Position numbers and translations under genes: made by a program. Source: Ramlibacter sp. WS9 (GTDB taxonomy: Bacteria; Pseudomonadota; Gammaproteobacteria; Burkholderiales; Burkholderiaceae_C). From it: DNA of 64,000 bases. The stretch is taken from the NCBI RefSeq assembly GCF_003797765.1, contig NZ_RKMB01000001.1, positions 310,001-374,000 on the forward strand, read 5' to 3'. Positions 34,601 to 43,214 of the stretch are shown here, one piece after another; the stretch's first letter is position 1; every line of letters begins with the position of its first letter. Below the pieces are notes generated by a model that had not been told where the DNA came from, ran no database searches, and was given only the letters and a program-made list of their open reading frames with translations.

Positions 34601-37600
34601 AGCCGGTGCCCGAAACGCCAGCAGTTCAAGCGCCTGCCGACGCGGGCCTGGAAATTTCCTTCTCCGAGGACGCAGCCGCAATCGACCTCGCAGCTTTCGA
34701 CCTGCTGCCGCCGGAAGCCCCGGCCGTTGTTGAAGTGGCCGAGGCCGCCGAGCCCGCCGAAGCGATCGACGATCAGGTCAAGGTCATCGGCAGCACGCTG
34801 CGCATCGGCATCCCGCTGTACAACGTTTACCTGAACGAAGCCGACGAGTGGTCTCGCCGCCTCGCCACGGAAGTGGCGGAGTGGGCGCTGGAGCTGAACC
34901 AGCAGGTGCCCGATTCAACCGTGGGCCTGGCGCACGCGCTGGCCGGCAGTTCCGCCACGGTGGGCTTCCACGCGCTGTCCGACATCGCCCGCGCGCTGGA
35001 AAGCGCGCTGCTGCAGACCCAATCGCTCGCCTACGGCACGCCGCAGCACGGCAAGGCTTTCACCGAAGCGGCCGAAGAGATCCGGCGCCTGTTGCACCAG
35101 TTCGCCGCGGGCTTCCTGAAGGACCCGGACGCCGGCCTGATCCGCGCTCTCGTGGCCTTGAAGGACCTGGATATCCCGCAGCGGGCCGACATGCAGGAAG
35201 AGGATCCGTTCTCGGACTTCGCCGCACTCGAGCCCGTTGCCGCGCAGGCGCCCGAGCCTGAGCCGCCTGTCGTGCAACCGCCTGTCGCTGCGCCGGCACC
35301 GGTGGCCATTTCCGCGCCCGCGCCGGTCTTTGTCGTACCCGTTTCCATCGCGCCGCCTGTGCCCGTGCTCATGCCCGTTGCAGCCCCTGCGCCCGTGGCG
35401 CCGGTGGTCAGCCGCATCGTCACCGACTTCGGCGACGACCAGGACGACATCGACATCGTCGACGCGATCGACCCCGACCTGTTCCCGATCTTCGAGGAAG
35501 AGGCGATCGAACTCATGCCGCAACTGGGTGGCGCCCTGCGGCAGTGGGCAGCACGTCCGGAGAATCGCAGCGCGCGCGACGAAGTGCTGCGGGCCCTGCA
35601 CACGCTCAAGGGCAGCGCGCGGCTGGCCGGCGCCCTGCGGCTGGGCGAGCTGACGCACCGCATGGAGTCGGAGATCGAGCACCTTGGCTCCGGCGGCGCG
35701 ACCGACGCCGACCTCGAAGGGCTGCTGCACAGTTTCGACAACATGCAGGGGAATTTCGACCGGCTGCGCGCAACCGGCGGCATGCCGCCGGTTCCCGAAG
35801 TGCGGGCCGACGCCACACCCGAAGCGCCGCGCCTCGCCGACATACCCGCGGCTTCGGCCGCCGACGAAACGGCCACGCCGACGCCGACGGTGTCGCAGCC
35901 GGAACCGTCCGCCGACCCCGCGCTCAGGCGCGCGCTGCTGGCGCGCCCCGTCACCACCAATCTTGCGCCGCAGCGCGCGGCGGCCAACCAGGCTGTGCGC
36001 GTGCGCTCGCAGCTGCTGGACCGCCTGGTCAACCAGGCCGGCGAGGTGATGATCACGCGCTCGCGCCTGGAGGCCGAGTTGCGCCAGCTGCGTGGCTCGC
36101 TAACCGACTTGACGGGCAACCTGGACCGCCTGCGCAGCCAGCTGCGCGACATCGAGCTGCAAGCCGAGTCGCAGATGCAGTCTCGCTTGGCGCAAGCCAA
36201 GGATTCCGCGGCGGGCTTCGATCCGCTGGAGTTCGACCGATTCACCCGTGTGCAGGAGCTCACGCGCATGATGGCCGAGTCGGTGAACGACGTGGCCACG
36301 GTGCAGCGCAACCTGCAGCGCACCGTTGAATCGACCGAAGACGACCTGATCGCCCAGGCCCGCCAGACGCGCGAACTGCAGCGGGACCTGCTACGCACCC
36401 GCATGGTGGAGTTCGAAGGCATTTCCGATCGCCTGTACCGCGTGATCCGGCTCGCGTCGAAAGAAACGGGCAAGCAGGTGAAGCTGGACATCACCGGCGG
36501 CTCGATCGAAATGGACCGCGGCGTGCTGGACCGCATGACGCCCGCATTCGAGCACCTGCTGCGCAATTGCGTGGCGCATGGCATCGAGGACCCGGCGGTC
36601 CGCGTTGCCGCGGGCAAGGACGCGTCGGGCACCATCCTGATCGGGCTGCACCACGAAGGCAACGACGTGTCGGTGGAGTTCAAGGACGACGGCAGCGGCC
36701 TGAACCTGCCGCGAATCCGCGAAAAGGCGCTGCAGCAGGGCATGATCTCGCCCGGCCAGGAAATTTCCGACCAGGAAGCCGCGCAGATGATCTTCATGCC
36801 GGGCTTTTCGACGGCCACGCAGGTCACCGAGCTGTCCGGCCGCGGGATCGGCATGGACGTCGTTCGCGCGGAGGTGAACGCGCTGGGCGGACGCATCGAA
36901 ACGACGACGGCTGCCGGCCAGGGCACCAGCTTCAAGCTGGTGCTGCCGCTGACCACCGCGGTGACGCAGGTGGTGATGATTCGCAGCGGCACGCTGTCGG
37001 TTGGCGTGCCCGCCAACGTGGTGGAAATCGTCCGCCGCGCCACAGCCAAGGAAGTGCAGCAGGCCTACAACACGGGCTTCTACGAGATGGGCGGCGAGCA
37101 GCTGCCGTTCTACTGGTCGGGCGCTTTGCTCCAGGCCTCCCAGCGCACCGCCGAGCCGCAGGGCAGGACACTGCCGGTGGTGGTGTTCCGAAGCGCCGCA
37201 CAGCGAATCGCCGTGCACGTCGACGAAGTGCTGGGCAACCAGGAAGTGGTGGTGAAGAACCTCGGGCCGCAGCTCGCCCGCCTGCCTGGCCTCGCCGGGA
37301 TGACGGTGCTGGCATCCGGCGCGGTGGTGCTGATCTACAACCCGGTCGCGTTGACGGCCGTGTACGGTGAGCAGGCGCGCCAGCTCAGCGCCGACAACGC
37401 GCAGCCGGACGTGCTGGAACGGGCCGGCGCACCCGCCAAGCCGGAGCCGCTGGCGCCGGCGGCTCCGCAGATCCCGCTGGTCCTGGTGGTCGACGACTCG
37501 ATCACGGTGCGCCGCGTGACGCAACGCCTGCTGCAGCGCGAAGGTTACCGCGTCAGCATGGCGGCCGACGGCCTGCAGGCGCTGGAGCGGCTGGCGGAGG

Positions 37601-37848
37601 AAAAGCCCACGGTGGTGCTGTCGGACATCGAGATGCCGCGCATGGACGGCTTCGACCTGGCCCGCAACATCCGTGGCGACGCCCGCCTGAAAGACCTGCC
37701 GATCATCATGATCACCTCGCGCATCGCCGAAAAGCACCGCGAGCACGCCAAGGAGCTGGGCGTCGACCACTACCTGGGCAAGCCCTACTCGGAAGAAGAG
37801 CTGCTCAGCCTGGTCAAGCACTACTGCACGGCGATGATCTCCGTCTGA
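31618..37848 (+). CDS. chpA: ChpA/PilL, hybrid CheA-type kinase of the pilus chemosensory system
   Basis: 2,076 residues. Domains in order: a long alpha-helical N-terminal region (1-700) with phosphotransfer-like bundles lacking the key histidine; Hpt with FHTLKGSSRMVGL (His about 727); a Pro/Ala/Glu linker (about 810-1050); a second Hpt-like domain (LAHALAGSSATVGFH, about 1105); a third Hpt (LHTLKGSARLAGAL, about 1327). Then come the CheA dimerisation helices (QLLDRLVNQAGEVMITRSRL), HATPase (LLRNCVAHGIED, DDGSGLN, GRGIGMDVV), a CheW-like domain and a C-terminal receiver (LVVDDSITVRR, LSDIEMPRMDG, YLGKPYSEEE). It phosphorylates PilG and PilH. A GTG at 31615 is the alternative start. Confidence 0.95.
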   Translation: MEAATEIDVATTDLGPLAWVLDELRKSLDSASAALRRFVRDTALARGTDMASVDGGHLRIARQQLHQAVGALEMVGLGAPAHMLRCMEAAVQKFVEKPELCNEAASAKVERAGFALTEYLEGVLMGKAASAVALFPQYRDVQELAGADRIHPADLWGMEWRWNDPATPAVGEARVYDPAVRARMDQAVLKVMKSGDPDAAREMVKVSLSLAATQSARQPKIFWKICAGYFEAVGLGLLPLDLYVKRAGSRVLLQYAALAKGELGVSDRLAQDLVFFCSQAVPAQGSDAPSLAAVREAWTLARFTPVDYQTAQYGRFDPVLLAQARKRIVAAKETWSGLSGGDVSKLKGLTDQFHLVSDSLTKLHPPSAPLAASLSSVIDAVARSGRAPAAELAMEVATAVLYLEAAFEDLDPADNELAVRTARLAERLNTASQGGQPEALEPWMEELYRRVSDRQTMGSVVGELRGTLGELEKLLDQFFRNTQDKAPLRDAPGHLAQMRGVLSVLGLDQAAQAVLRMREAVEEIIVTEIDDERARTAGTFDKLGNNLGALGFLIDMLNYQPSLAKKLFVYDDSTGELRPLMGRTGHSVPENDEPADNLSQQVMSVVSKAAESGFSELSSELGTIEAQATLAENKGVAHAAREMAAAVSAHNSGAAATALGNLAAAVATPVAPASESASEPDIEEDDLRDIFLEEAREVVQNGLTAISALAANPGDVSELTTLRRAFHTLKGSSRMVGLTEFGEAAWSLEQVLNTWLADQKAATEDLRTLAGNAMRGFSRWTDDIAANSDGKWRAGMFRGPADALRTEHKLLPLALPPETPAAEVLEVAAAEAVAVEPVIVEIPGVFEMPEPPAPAVVALPSALQVAEFDLQLSKTQKLEPVQVESAPSEPEPISFELDLGLVAKPEAAAVATPEPEVSAPAPVAPAKPASFDMTQVIRGEAPEAAEIPLDELPPDFDFELAPEAPAQDRPAVEMPVEIQGIDFESLAALGGTPAEPVPETPAVQAPADAGLEISFSEDAAAIDLAAFDLLPPEAPAVVEVAEAAEPAEAIDDQVKVIGSTLRIGIPLYNVYLNEADEWSRRLATEVAEWALELNQQVPDSTVGLAHALAGSSATVGFHALSDIARALESALLQTQSLAYGTPQHGKAFTEAAEEIRRLLHQFAAGFLKDPDAGLIRALVALKDLDIPQRADMQEEDPFSDFAALEPVAAQAPEPEPPVVQPPVAAPAPVAISAPAPVFVVPVSIAPPVPVLMPVAAPAPVAPVVSRIVTDFGDDQDDIDIVDAIDPDLFPIFEEEAIELMPQLGGALRQWAARPENRSARDEVLRALHTLKGSARLAGALRLGELTHRMESEIEHLGSGGATDADLEGLLHSFDNMQGNFDRLRATGGMPPVPEVRADATPEAPRLADIPAASAADETATPTPTVSQPEPSADPALRRALLARPVTTNLAPQRAAANQAVRVRSQLLDRLVNQAGEVMITRSRLEAELRQLRGSLTDLTGNLDRLRSQLRDIELQAESQMQSRLAQAKDSAAGFDPLEFDRFTRVQELTRMMAESVNDVATVQRNLQRTVESTEDDLIAQARQTRELQRDLLRTRMVEFEGISDRLYRVIRLASKETGKQVKLDITGGSIEMDRGVLDRMTPAFEHLLRNCVAHGIEDPAVRVAAGKDASGTILIGLHHEGNDVSVEFKDDGSGLNLPRIREKALQQGMISPGQEISDQEAAQMIFMPGFSTATQVTELSGRGIGMDVVRAEVNALGGRIETTTAAGQGTSFKLVLPLTTAVTQVVMIRSGTLSVGVPANVVEIVRRATAKEVQQAYNTGFYEMGGEQLPFYWSGALLQASQRTAEPQGRTLPVVVFRSAAQRIAVHVDEVLGNQEVVVKNLGPQLARLPGLAGMTVLASGAVVLIYNPVALTAVYGEQARQLSADNAQPDVLERAGAPAKPEPLAPAAPQIPLVLVVDDSITVRRVTQRLLQREGYRVSMAADGLQALERLAEEKPTVVLSDIEMPRMDGFDLARNIRGDARLKDLPIIMITSRIAEKHREHAKELGVDHYLGKPYSEEELLSLVKHYCTAMISV

Positions 37849-39312
37849 TCAGGCCGGGGCCTGGCGGACGGCGCCGTAGCGGCTTAACGTCCGCGCCCGG
37901 GCTTCGTCATGGTCGACCACCGGCCGCGGATAGTCTTTCCCCAGTTCGATGCCCGCCGCTGCCAGCAACAGCGCACCCGTCTCCCACGGCGCGTGCCGCG
38001 CGTCCACCGGCAAATCGGCAAGCTGCGGCAGCCATTGCGCGATGAACGCGCCTTCGGCATCGAACTTGCGGCTCTGGCTCACCGGGTTGAAGATGCGGAA
38101 GTACGGCTGCGCGTCGCAGCCGGTCGAGGCCGCCCATTGCCAGCCGCCGTTGTTGGCCGCGAGGTCGTAGTCGAGCAGTTTCTCCGCGAAATAGCGCTCG
38201 CCACGGCGCCAGTCGATCCCGAGATCCTTGGTGAGAAAGCTCGCCGTCACCATGCGCAGGCGGTTGTGCATATACCCCGTGCGATTGAGCTGCACCATGG
38301 CTGCATCGACCAGCGGATAGCCCGTGCGTCCTTCGCACCAGGCGGCGAACAGTTCGTCGGCCTGTGCGCCGGTTTCCCAGTCGATGGCGTCGTATGCCGG
38401 CTTGAAGCTACCCTGGGTGACATGCGGAAAATTGGCCAGGATCTGGAAATAGAAGTCGCGCCAGATCAATTCGCCGAGCCACACGTCCGAACCCTCGCCC
38501 GGGTTCGAGCGCGCGGCGCGCACAGCCTCGCGAACCGACAGCGTCCCGAAGCGCAGGTGCACGCTCAAGTAGCTGGGACCCTTCACCGAGGGAAAGTCGC
38601 GTGCAGCGCCATAACGGTCGATGCGGGTCAGGAAGTCGTCCAGGAGGCGCCGGGCGCCCGCGACGCCGGCCGGCACGGCGAGCGCGGCCAGGTCCGTGGG
38701 TTCAAACCCGATCTGCGCGAGCGAAGGCACGCCTTGCCGCATCGCCGGGGGCCGGGTCACCAGCCGGCGCGCCAGGCGCTCGACCGCGCAAGGCGCCAAC
38801 GCTGGGTCGCCAACCTTGGCCAGCCACGCTCTCTTGTAGGGCGTGAAAACGGTGTACGGCGTTTGCGACTGTGTGAGCAGCTCGCGGCCTTCGAAAACCA
38901 CTTGGTCTTTGTCCAGATGAAAGACGATCCGCTGCGCGGCCAATGCTGTTCGCACCCGGTCGTCGCGCTCCAAAGCGTCCGGCTCGTAGTCGCGGTTGGC
39001 GAAAACCGCCTCGATGCCCAAAGTGCGGGCCAACGTCGGCACCTCGACCGCGGCGACGGCGTGGCGCACGATCAGCCCTGCTCCCGGGGCGGCGGCGAGC
39101 GCGCGCAACGCCGCGTCGAGCTGCACCAGGCATTCGTGGATGAATTCGACGCGGCGGTCCTGGCGCGGCAACGCGTCCAGGATCTCCCGGTCGAAGACGA
39201 ACACGCAGTGAACCTGCCGGCAACGCGCCAGCGCTCGGCGCAGCGCCGCATTGTCGTGGGCCCGCAGGTCGCGCCGAAACCACATCAGACCAGCCGCGTA
39301 GGGTGTTTCCAT
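37849..39312 (-). CDS. phrB: Deoxyribodipyrimidine photolyase (class I CPD type)
   Basis: 487 residues. An N-terminal antenna-chromophore domain (LMWFRRDLRAHDNAALRRAL) and a C-terminal FAD domain with WRDFYFQILANFPHV, NRTGYMHNRLRMVTASFLTKD and the signature GGWQWAASTGCDAQPYFRIF followed by NPVSQSRKFD. It repairs UV-induced cyclobutane pyrimidine dimers using blue light. The stop codon abuts the convergent chpA stop, with no room for a terminator between them. Confidence 0.95.
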   Translation of the reverse strand: METPYAAGLMWFRRDLRAHDNAALRRALARCRQVHCVFVFDREILDALPRQDRRVEFIHECLVQLDAALRALAAAPGAGLIVRHAVAAVEVPTLARTLGIEAVFANRDYEPDALERDDRVRTALAAQRIVFHLDKDQVVFEGRELLTQSQTPYTVFTPYKRAWLAKVGDPALAPCAVERLARRLVTRPPAMRQGVPSLAQIGFEPTDLAALAVPAGVAGARRLLDDFLTRIDRYGAARDFPSVKGPSYLSVHLRFGTLSVREAVRAARSNPGEGSDVWLGELIWRDFYFQILANFPHVTQGSFKPAYDAIDWETGAQADELFAAWCEGRTGYPLVDAAMVQLNRTGYMHNRLRMVTASFLTKDLGIDWRRGERYFAEKLLDYDLAANNGGWQWAASTGCDAQPYFRIFNPVSQSRKFDAEGAFIAQWLPQLADLPVDARHAPWETGALLLAAAGIELGKDYPRPVVDHDEARARTLSRYGAVRQAPA

Positions 39313-39353
39313 TTCTGCGCCGGCAGGCGGGGGCCCGGAGTTAAAATTCGATC

Positions 39354-39953
39354 ATGCCCGCCGACGACACCTCGATCAACCTCACGCATCATTTCCTGAT
39401 CGCGATGCCGGGGATGGAGGACGAGGCGTTTGCCAAGAGCGTCGTCTACCTGTGTGAGCACAGCGCCCGCGGCGCGCTGGGCCTGGTGATCAACAAGCCC
39501 AGCGACATCAACCTGCGCAACCTGTTCGACAAGGTCGAACTGCCGTTGGGCCGCGACGACCTGGCTGCGACGCCGGTGTTTCAGGGCGGCCCGGTGCAAA
39601 CGGAGCGCGGTTTCGTTTTGCACGAGGCCGTGTTCGCTTCCGACGCGGCGCCCAGCGAGCCGGTCTACGCATCGACCATGACGATTCCCGGTGGGTTGGA
39701 GATGACCACGTCCAAGGACGTCCTGGAGGCGCTCTCCACCGGTGCCGGCCCGCGCAAGGTGCTGGTCTCGCTCGGCTACTCGGCCTGGGGCGAGGGCCAG
39801 CTGGAGTCTGAAATCGCCGAGAACAGCTGGCTCACGGTCGGCGCCGATCTGCGCGTCATCTTCGACACGCCCATCGAGCAACGCTACGACAAAGCCCTCG
39901 CCCTGCTCGGGCTGCAGGCGTACATGCTCTCTCCAGACGCGGGGCATTCATGA
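39354..39953 (+). CDS. YqgE/AlgH family protein (UPF0301)
   Basis: 199 residues. INLTHHFLIAMPGMEDEAFA, then YLCEHSARGALGLVINKP and VFQGGPVQTERGFVLH are the family hallmarks. Its exact biochemical role is unclear; AlgH was named for an effect on alginate genes in Pseudomonas. The gene is next to ruvX (yqgF) in most proteobacteria, as here, although a 29-codon repeat ORF that overlaps both genes intervenes. Confidence 0.93.
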   Translation: MPADDTSINLTHHFLIAMPGMEDEAFAKSVVYLCEHSARGALGLVINKPSDINLRNLFDKVELPLGRDDLAATPVFQGGPVQTERGFVLHEAVFASDAAPSEPVYASTMTIPGGLEMTTSKDVLEALSTGAGPRKVLVSLGYSAWGEGQLESEIAENSWLTVGADLRVIFDTPIEQRYDKALALLGLQAYMLSPDAGHS

Positions 39954-40039
39954 GCCCCCACGCTTGTCACTTCGTGTACTGCGCTGCCCCCCAAGGGGGC
40001 CACATCCGCCTTGGGGCGGCCCGGCGGAGGACGGCGTGA
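39950..40039 (+). repeat. Dispersed repeat, subfamily C, with 29-codon linker ORF between algH and ruvX
   Basis: ATG at 39950 overlaps the yqgE stop (ATGA); the 29-codon frame (MSPHACHFVYCAAPQGG...) ends in TGA overlapping the GTG start of ruvX (GTGA). It begins GAGCCCCCACG, the reverse complement of the end of subfamily A, and has a CTGCCCCCCAAGGGGGC hairpin. GGAGG at 40026-40030 lies five bases before the ruvX GTG. Confidence 0.85.
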
Positions 40040-40449
40040 GCCCTCCGATGCTTGATGTCCCCTCCCACTTCCAGACCTTTTTAGCTTTCGATTTCGGTGC
40101 CAAGCGCACCGGGGTTGCCGTGGGCAATCGCCTCTTGGGCACCGCCACGCCCCAGGCGACGATCAGGGCCGAGGGCGATGCGCGCCTGGAGGCGGCTCAG
40201 GCGCGCGTGCGCGAATGGCAGCCCGATGCGGTGGTGGTCGGCGTACCGTTCCATCCCGATGGCGCGAGCCACGACAATACGGCGCGGGCGAAAAAATTCG
40301 CCCGCCAGCTGCGGGGGCGGCTGAAGGTGCCGGTGTACGAAGTGGACGAACGCTACAGCACCACCGAAGCACTGTCGGCGGGCGCGAGCGACGCGGATGC
40401 AGGCGCGGCCTGCGTGATTCTTGAACAATTTTTGAGGAGCTTGAAGTGA
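40036..40449 (+). CDS. ruvX: RuvX/YqgF, putative pre-16S rRNA nuclease
   Basis: 137 residues. RNase H-like fold: LAFDFGAKRTGVAVG with the first acidic residue, VVGVPFHPDG, and VYEVDERYSTTEAL. YqgF processes the 5' end of 16S rRNA in E. coli and was earlier called a Holliday junction resolvase. The GTG at 40036 has GGAGG at perfect spacing, supplied by the repeat; the ATG at 40048 is a possible shorter start. The stop overlaps the pyrR GTG start by four bases. Confidence 0.92.
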   Translation: MSPPMLDVPSHFQTFLAFDFGAKRTGVAVGNRLLGTATPQATIRAEGDARLEAAQARVREWQPDAVVVGVPFHPDGASHDNTARAKKFARQLRGRLKVPVYEVDERYSTTEALSAGASDADAGAACVILEQFLRSLK

Positions 40450-40943
40450 GCAACCTCGTTTTGGATGCAGAGGCCCTGTATCGCGAGCTGCTGCGCGGCG
40501 TGCAGCAGATGCGCGCCCCCGACACCCGGCTGGTGGGCATCACCTCCGGCGGCGCGTGGCTCGCCGAACGCCTGCACAAGGACCTCGGCCTGACGGGCGA
40601 GGTCGGCGTGATCTCTTCGGCGATGCACCGCGACGATTTTGCCAAGCGCGGCCTGTCCGGCGCGGGCCAGCAGACGCAGCTGCGCTTCGACGTCAACGAT
40701 TCGCACATCGTGCTGCTGGACGACGTTCTCTACACGGGGCGCACCATCCGCGCTGTGCTCAATGAGCTGTTCGACTACGGCCGCCCGGCCAGCGTGAAGC
40801 TCGCGGTGCTGGTGGACCGCGGCGGGCGTGAATTGCCGGTGCAGGCGGACTACGCCGCGGCGCGCGTGACGATCCCGGCTGCGCAATCGCTGGCACTGGC
40901 GAGAGACGACGCAGGCAAGTTCAGCTTCAAGGTGGAGGGCTGA
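40446..40943 (+). CDS. pyrR: PyrR, bifunctional pyr operon regulator/uracil phosphoribosyltransferase
   Basis: 165 residues. A type I phosphoribosyltransferase, with the PRPP loop [18 protein letters not shown]. It starts with GTG in the ruvX stop codon, GAGGAG just upstream. In Gram-positive bacteria PyrR binds pyr mRNA; in proteobacteria its RNA-binding role is less clear. It leads directly into pyrB, and I see no attenuator-like hairpin with T-run in the short gap between them. Confidence 0.93.
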   Translation: MSNLVLDAEALYRELLRGVQQMRAPDTRLVGITSGGAWLAERLHKDLGLTGEVGVISSAMHRDDFAKRGLSGAGQQTQLRFDVNDSHIVLLDDVLYTGRTIRAVLNELFDYGRPASVKLAVLVDRGGRELPVQADYAAARVTIPAAQSLALARDDAGKFSFKVEG

Positions 40944-40950
40944 AATCGAT

Positions 40951-41913
40951 ATGCTCTACAAACGAAACCCCCAACTCAACAAGAACGGCGAACTCATTCA
41001 CCTGCTCTCCATCGAGGGCTTGCCGCGTGAGATCGTCACGCACATCCTCGACACGGCGGGCAGCTTCGTCAGCGTCAGCGACCGCGAAGTGAAGAAGGTG
41101 CCGCTCCTGCGCGGCAAGAGCGTGTTCAACCTGTTCTTCGAGAATTCGACGCGCACCCGCACCACCTTCGAGATCGCGGCGACGCGCCTCTCCGCCGACG
41201 TGATCAACCTGGACATCGCGCGCTCCTCGGCCTCCAAGGGTGAATCGCTGCTGGACACCATCGCCAACCTCTCCGCCATGGCCGCCGACCTCTTCGTGGT
41301 GCGGCACAGCGAATCGGGCGCGCCCTACCTCATTGCCCAGCATGTCGCGCCGCACGTGCACGTGATCAATGCGGGCGACGGCCGTCACGCGCACCCGACG
41401 CAGGGCCTGTTGGACATGTACACGATCCGGCACTACAAGAAGGACTTCTCCAACCTCACGGTGGCGATCGTCGGCGACGTGCTGCACTCGCGCGTCGCGC
41501 GTTCCGACATCCACGCGCTCACCACGCTGGGCTGCGCCGAAGTGCGGGTGGTGGGGCCCAAGACGCTGGTGCCGGCCGACATGTCGCAAATGGGCGTGCG
41601 CGTCTTCCACTCGCTGGAAGAGGGCATCAAGGGCTGCGACGTCGTCATCATGCTGAGGCTGCAGAACGAGCGCATGACCGGCGCGCTGCTGCCCTCGTCG
41701 CAGGAGTTCTCCAAGAGCTTTGGCCTCACGCCGGAGAAACTGCAGCACGCCAAGCCCGACGCCATCGTGATGCACCCCGGGCCTATCAACCGCGGCGTGG
41801 AGATCGACTCGGCGGTGGTCGACGGCAAGCAGAGCGTCATCCTGCCGCAGGTCACGTTCGGCATCGCGGTGCGCATGGCTGTCATGAGCATCGTCGCGGG
41901 GAACGAAGCATGA
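40951..41913 (+). CDS. pyrB: PyrB, aspartate carbamoyltransferase catalytic chain
   Basis: 320 residues. The carbamoyl phosphate-binding motif [13 protein letters not shown] and the aspartate-binding [12 protein letters not shown] region are intact. It makes carbamoyl-aspartate, the committed step of pyrimidine synthesis. No pyrI regulatory chain gene follows; instead pyrB overlaps by four bases the gene for a dihydroorotase homologue that has lost its metal ligands. This is the class A (PyrB/PyrX-type dodecamer) arrangement known from Pseudomonas. Confidence 0.96.
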   Translation: MLYKRNPQLNKNGELIHLLSIEGLPREIVTHILDTAGSFVSVSDREVKKVPLLRGKSVFNLFFENSTRTRTTFEIAATRLSADVINLDIARSSASKGESLLDTIANLSAMAADLFVVRHSESGAPYLIAQHVAPHVHVINAGDGRHAHPTQGLLDMYTIRHYKKDFSNLTVAIVGDVLHSRVARSDIHALTTLGCAEVRVVGPKTLVPADMSQMGVRVFHSLEEGIKGCDVVIMLRLQNERMTGALLPSSQEFSKSFGLTPEKLQHAKPDAIVMHPGPINRGVEIDSAVVDGKQSVILPQVTFGIAVRMAVMSIVAGNEA

Positions 41914-43214
41914 AGATCCTCATCAAGAACGGCCGGGTGATGAACCCCGCCACCAATTTCGACGAAATCTGCGACATCGCGCTGGCGGCGGGCCGCATCG
42001 TTTCGATCGGCAAGATCGCGCCGACGTTCGCGCCCAGCAGGACCATCGACGCATCCGGCTGCATCGTCGCGCCGGGCCTGGTCGACCTGGCGGCGCGGCT
42101 GCGCGAACCCGGCCACGAGCACGAGGGCATGCTGGAGAGTGAGATGGCCGCGGCCGTCGCCGGCGGTGTCACCAGCCTGGTGTGCCCGCCCGACACCGAG
42201 CCGGTGCTTGACGAGCCGGGCCTGGTCGAGATGCTGAAGTTCCGCGCCGAAAAGCTGCACCAGGCGCGCGTGTTCCCGCTCGGCGCTCTCACGCGCAACC
42301 TTGAAGGCGAAACGCTCACAGAGATGATGGAGCTGACGGAATCCGGCTGCGTCGGCTTCAGCCAGGCCGAAGTGCCGTTGGAGAGCACGCAGGTGCTGCA
42401 ACGCGCGCTGCAATACGCGGCCACCTACGGCTACACCACCTGGCTGCGGCCGCAGGAACTGCACCTGGGCAAGGGCGTCGCCGCGAGCGGCGCTCTGGCC
42501 ACGCGGCTCGGGCTGTCCGGCGTGCCGGTGGCCGCGGAGACCATCGCGCTGTACACGATCTTCGAGCTCGTGAAGTCCACCGGCGCGCGTGTCCACCTGT
42601 GCCGCTTGAGCAGCGCGGCGGGCGTCGAGCTGGTGCGCCAGGCGAAGGAGCAGGGCCTGCCCATCACCTGCGACGTCAGCATCAACTCGTTGCACCTCAC
42701 GGATGTGGACATCGGCTACTTCGACAGCCGCATGCGCCTGAACCCGCCGCTGCGCCAGCAGCGTGACCGCGACGCGTTGCGCGAAGGCCTGGCCGACGGC
42801 ACCATCGACGCACTGGTGTCGGACCACACGCCGGTCGACGAGGACGCGAAGACGCTGCCCTTCGCCGAAGCCGAACCGGGCGCCACCGGGCTGGAACTTC
42901 TGCTGGGCCTGGCGCTCAAGTGGGGCCAGGAAAGCGGATGCGGCCTCACGCGCGCCCTCGCGGTTCTGACCAGCGAGCCGGCACGCGTGCTGGGCTCCGC
43001 GCTGGGCACGCTGCAGGCGAGTGCGGGTCAGCTGGTCGAAGGCGGCATCGCGGATGTCTGCGTGTTCGACACCCAAGCCGAATGGACAGTGACCGCCGAG
43101 TCGCTGCGCAGCCAGGGCAAACACACACCGTTCTCGGGCTACGAGCTGCCAGGGCGCGTGCGCTGCACCATCGCCGGCGGCCAGGTCGCGTACGAAGGTC
43201 AGGAAAGGCTCTGA
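41910..43214 (+). CDS. pyrX: PyrX, non-catalytic dihydroorotase homologue (pyrC')
   Basis: 434 residues, type I dihydroorotase fold. The metal-binding HxH that should follow GLVD is replaced: the sequence reads [16 protein letters not shown] (residues 56-70), so the first two zinc ligands are missing. The later [14 protein letters not shown] motif is kept. In Pseudomonas such proteins are inactive subunits needed for the aspartate carbamoyltransferase holoenzyme, and the four-base overlap with pyrB fits that. A separate active dihydroorotase must exist elsewhere in the genome. Most automatic pipelines will call this gene dihydroorotase. Confidence 0.88.
   Translation: MKILIKNGRVMNPATNFDEICDIALAAGRIVSIGKIAPTFAPSRTIDASGCIVAPGLVDLAARLREPGHEHEGMLESEMAAAVAGGVTSLVCPPDTEPVLDEPGLVEMLKFRAEKLHQARVFPLGALTRNLEGETLTEMMELTESGCVGFSQAEVPLESTQVLQRALQYAATYGYTTWLRPQELHLGKGVAASGALATRLGLSGVPVAAETIALYTIFELVKSTGARVHLCRLSSAAGVELVRQAKEQGLPITCDVSINSLHLTDVDIGYFDSRMRLNPPLRQQRDRDALREGLADGTIDALVSDHTPVDEDAKTLPFAEAEPGATGLELLLGLALKWGQESGCGLTRALAVLTSEPARVLGSALGTLQASAGQLVEGGIADVCVFDTQAEWTVTAESLRSQGKHTPFSGYELPGRVRCTIAGGQVAYEGQERL

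Noticed and set aside
31102..34629. 1,175-codon open frame on the minus strand opposite pilJ and chpA
   Set aside because: It is an antisense shadow caused by high GC at third codon positions. The plus-strand frames encode recognised PilJ and ChpA domains over the same bases.
35031..37049. 672-codon minus-strand frame opposite chpA
   Set aside because: Ser/Arg-rich shadow translation; the chpA frame carries the CheA catalytic domains here.
41910..43214. Catalytic dihydroorotase PyrC
   Set aside because: The HxH zinc ligands are replaced by AAR.
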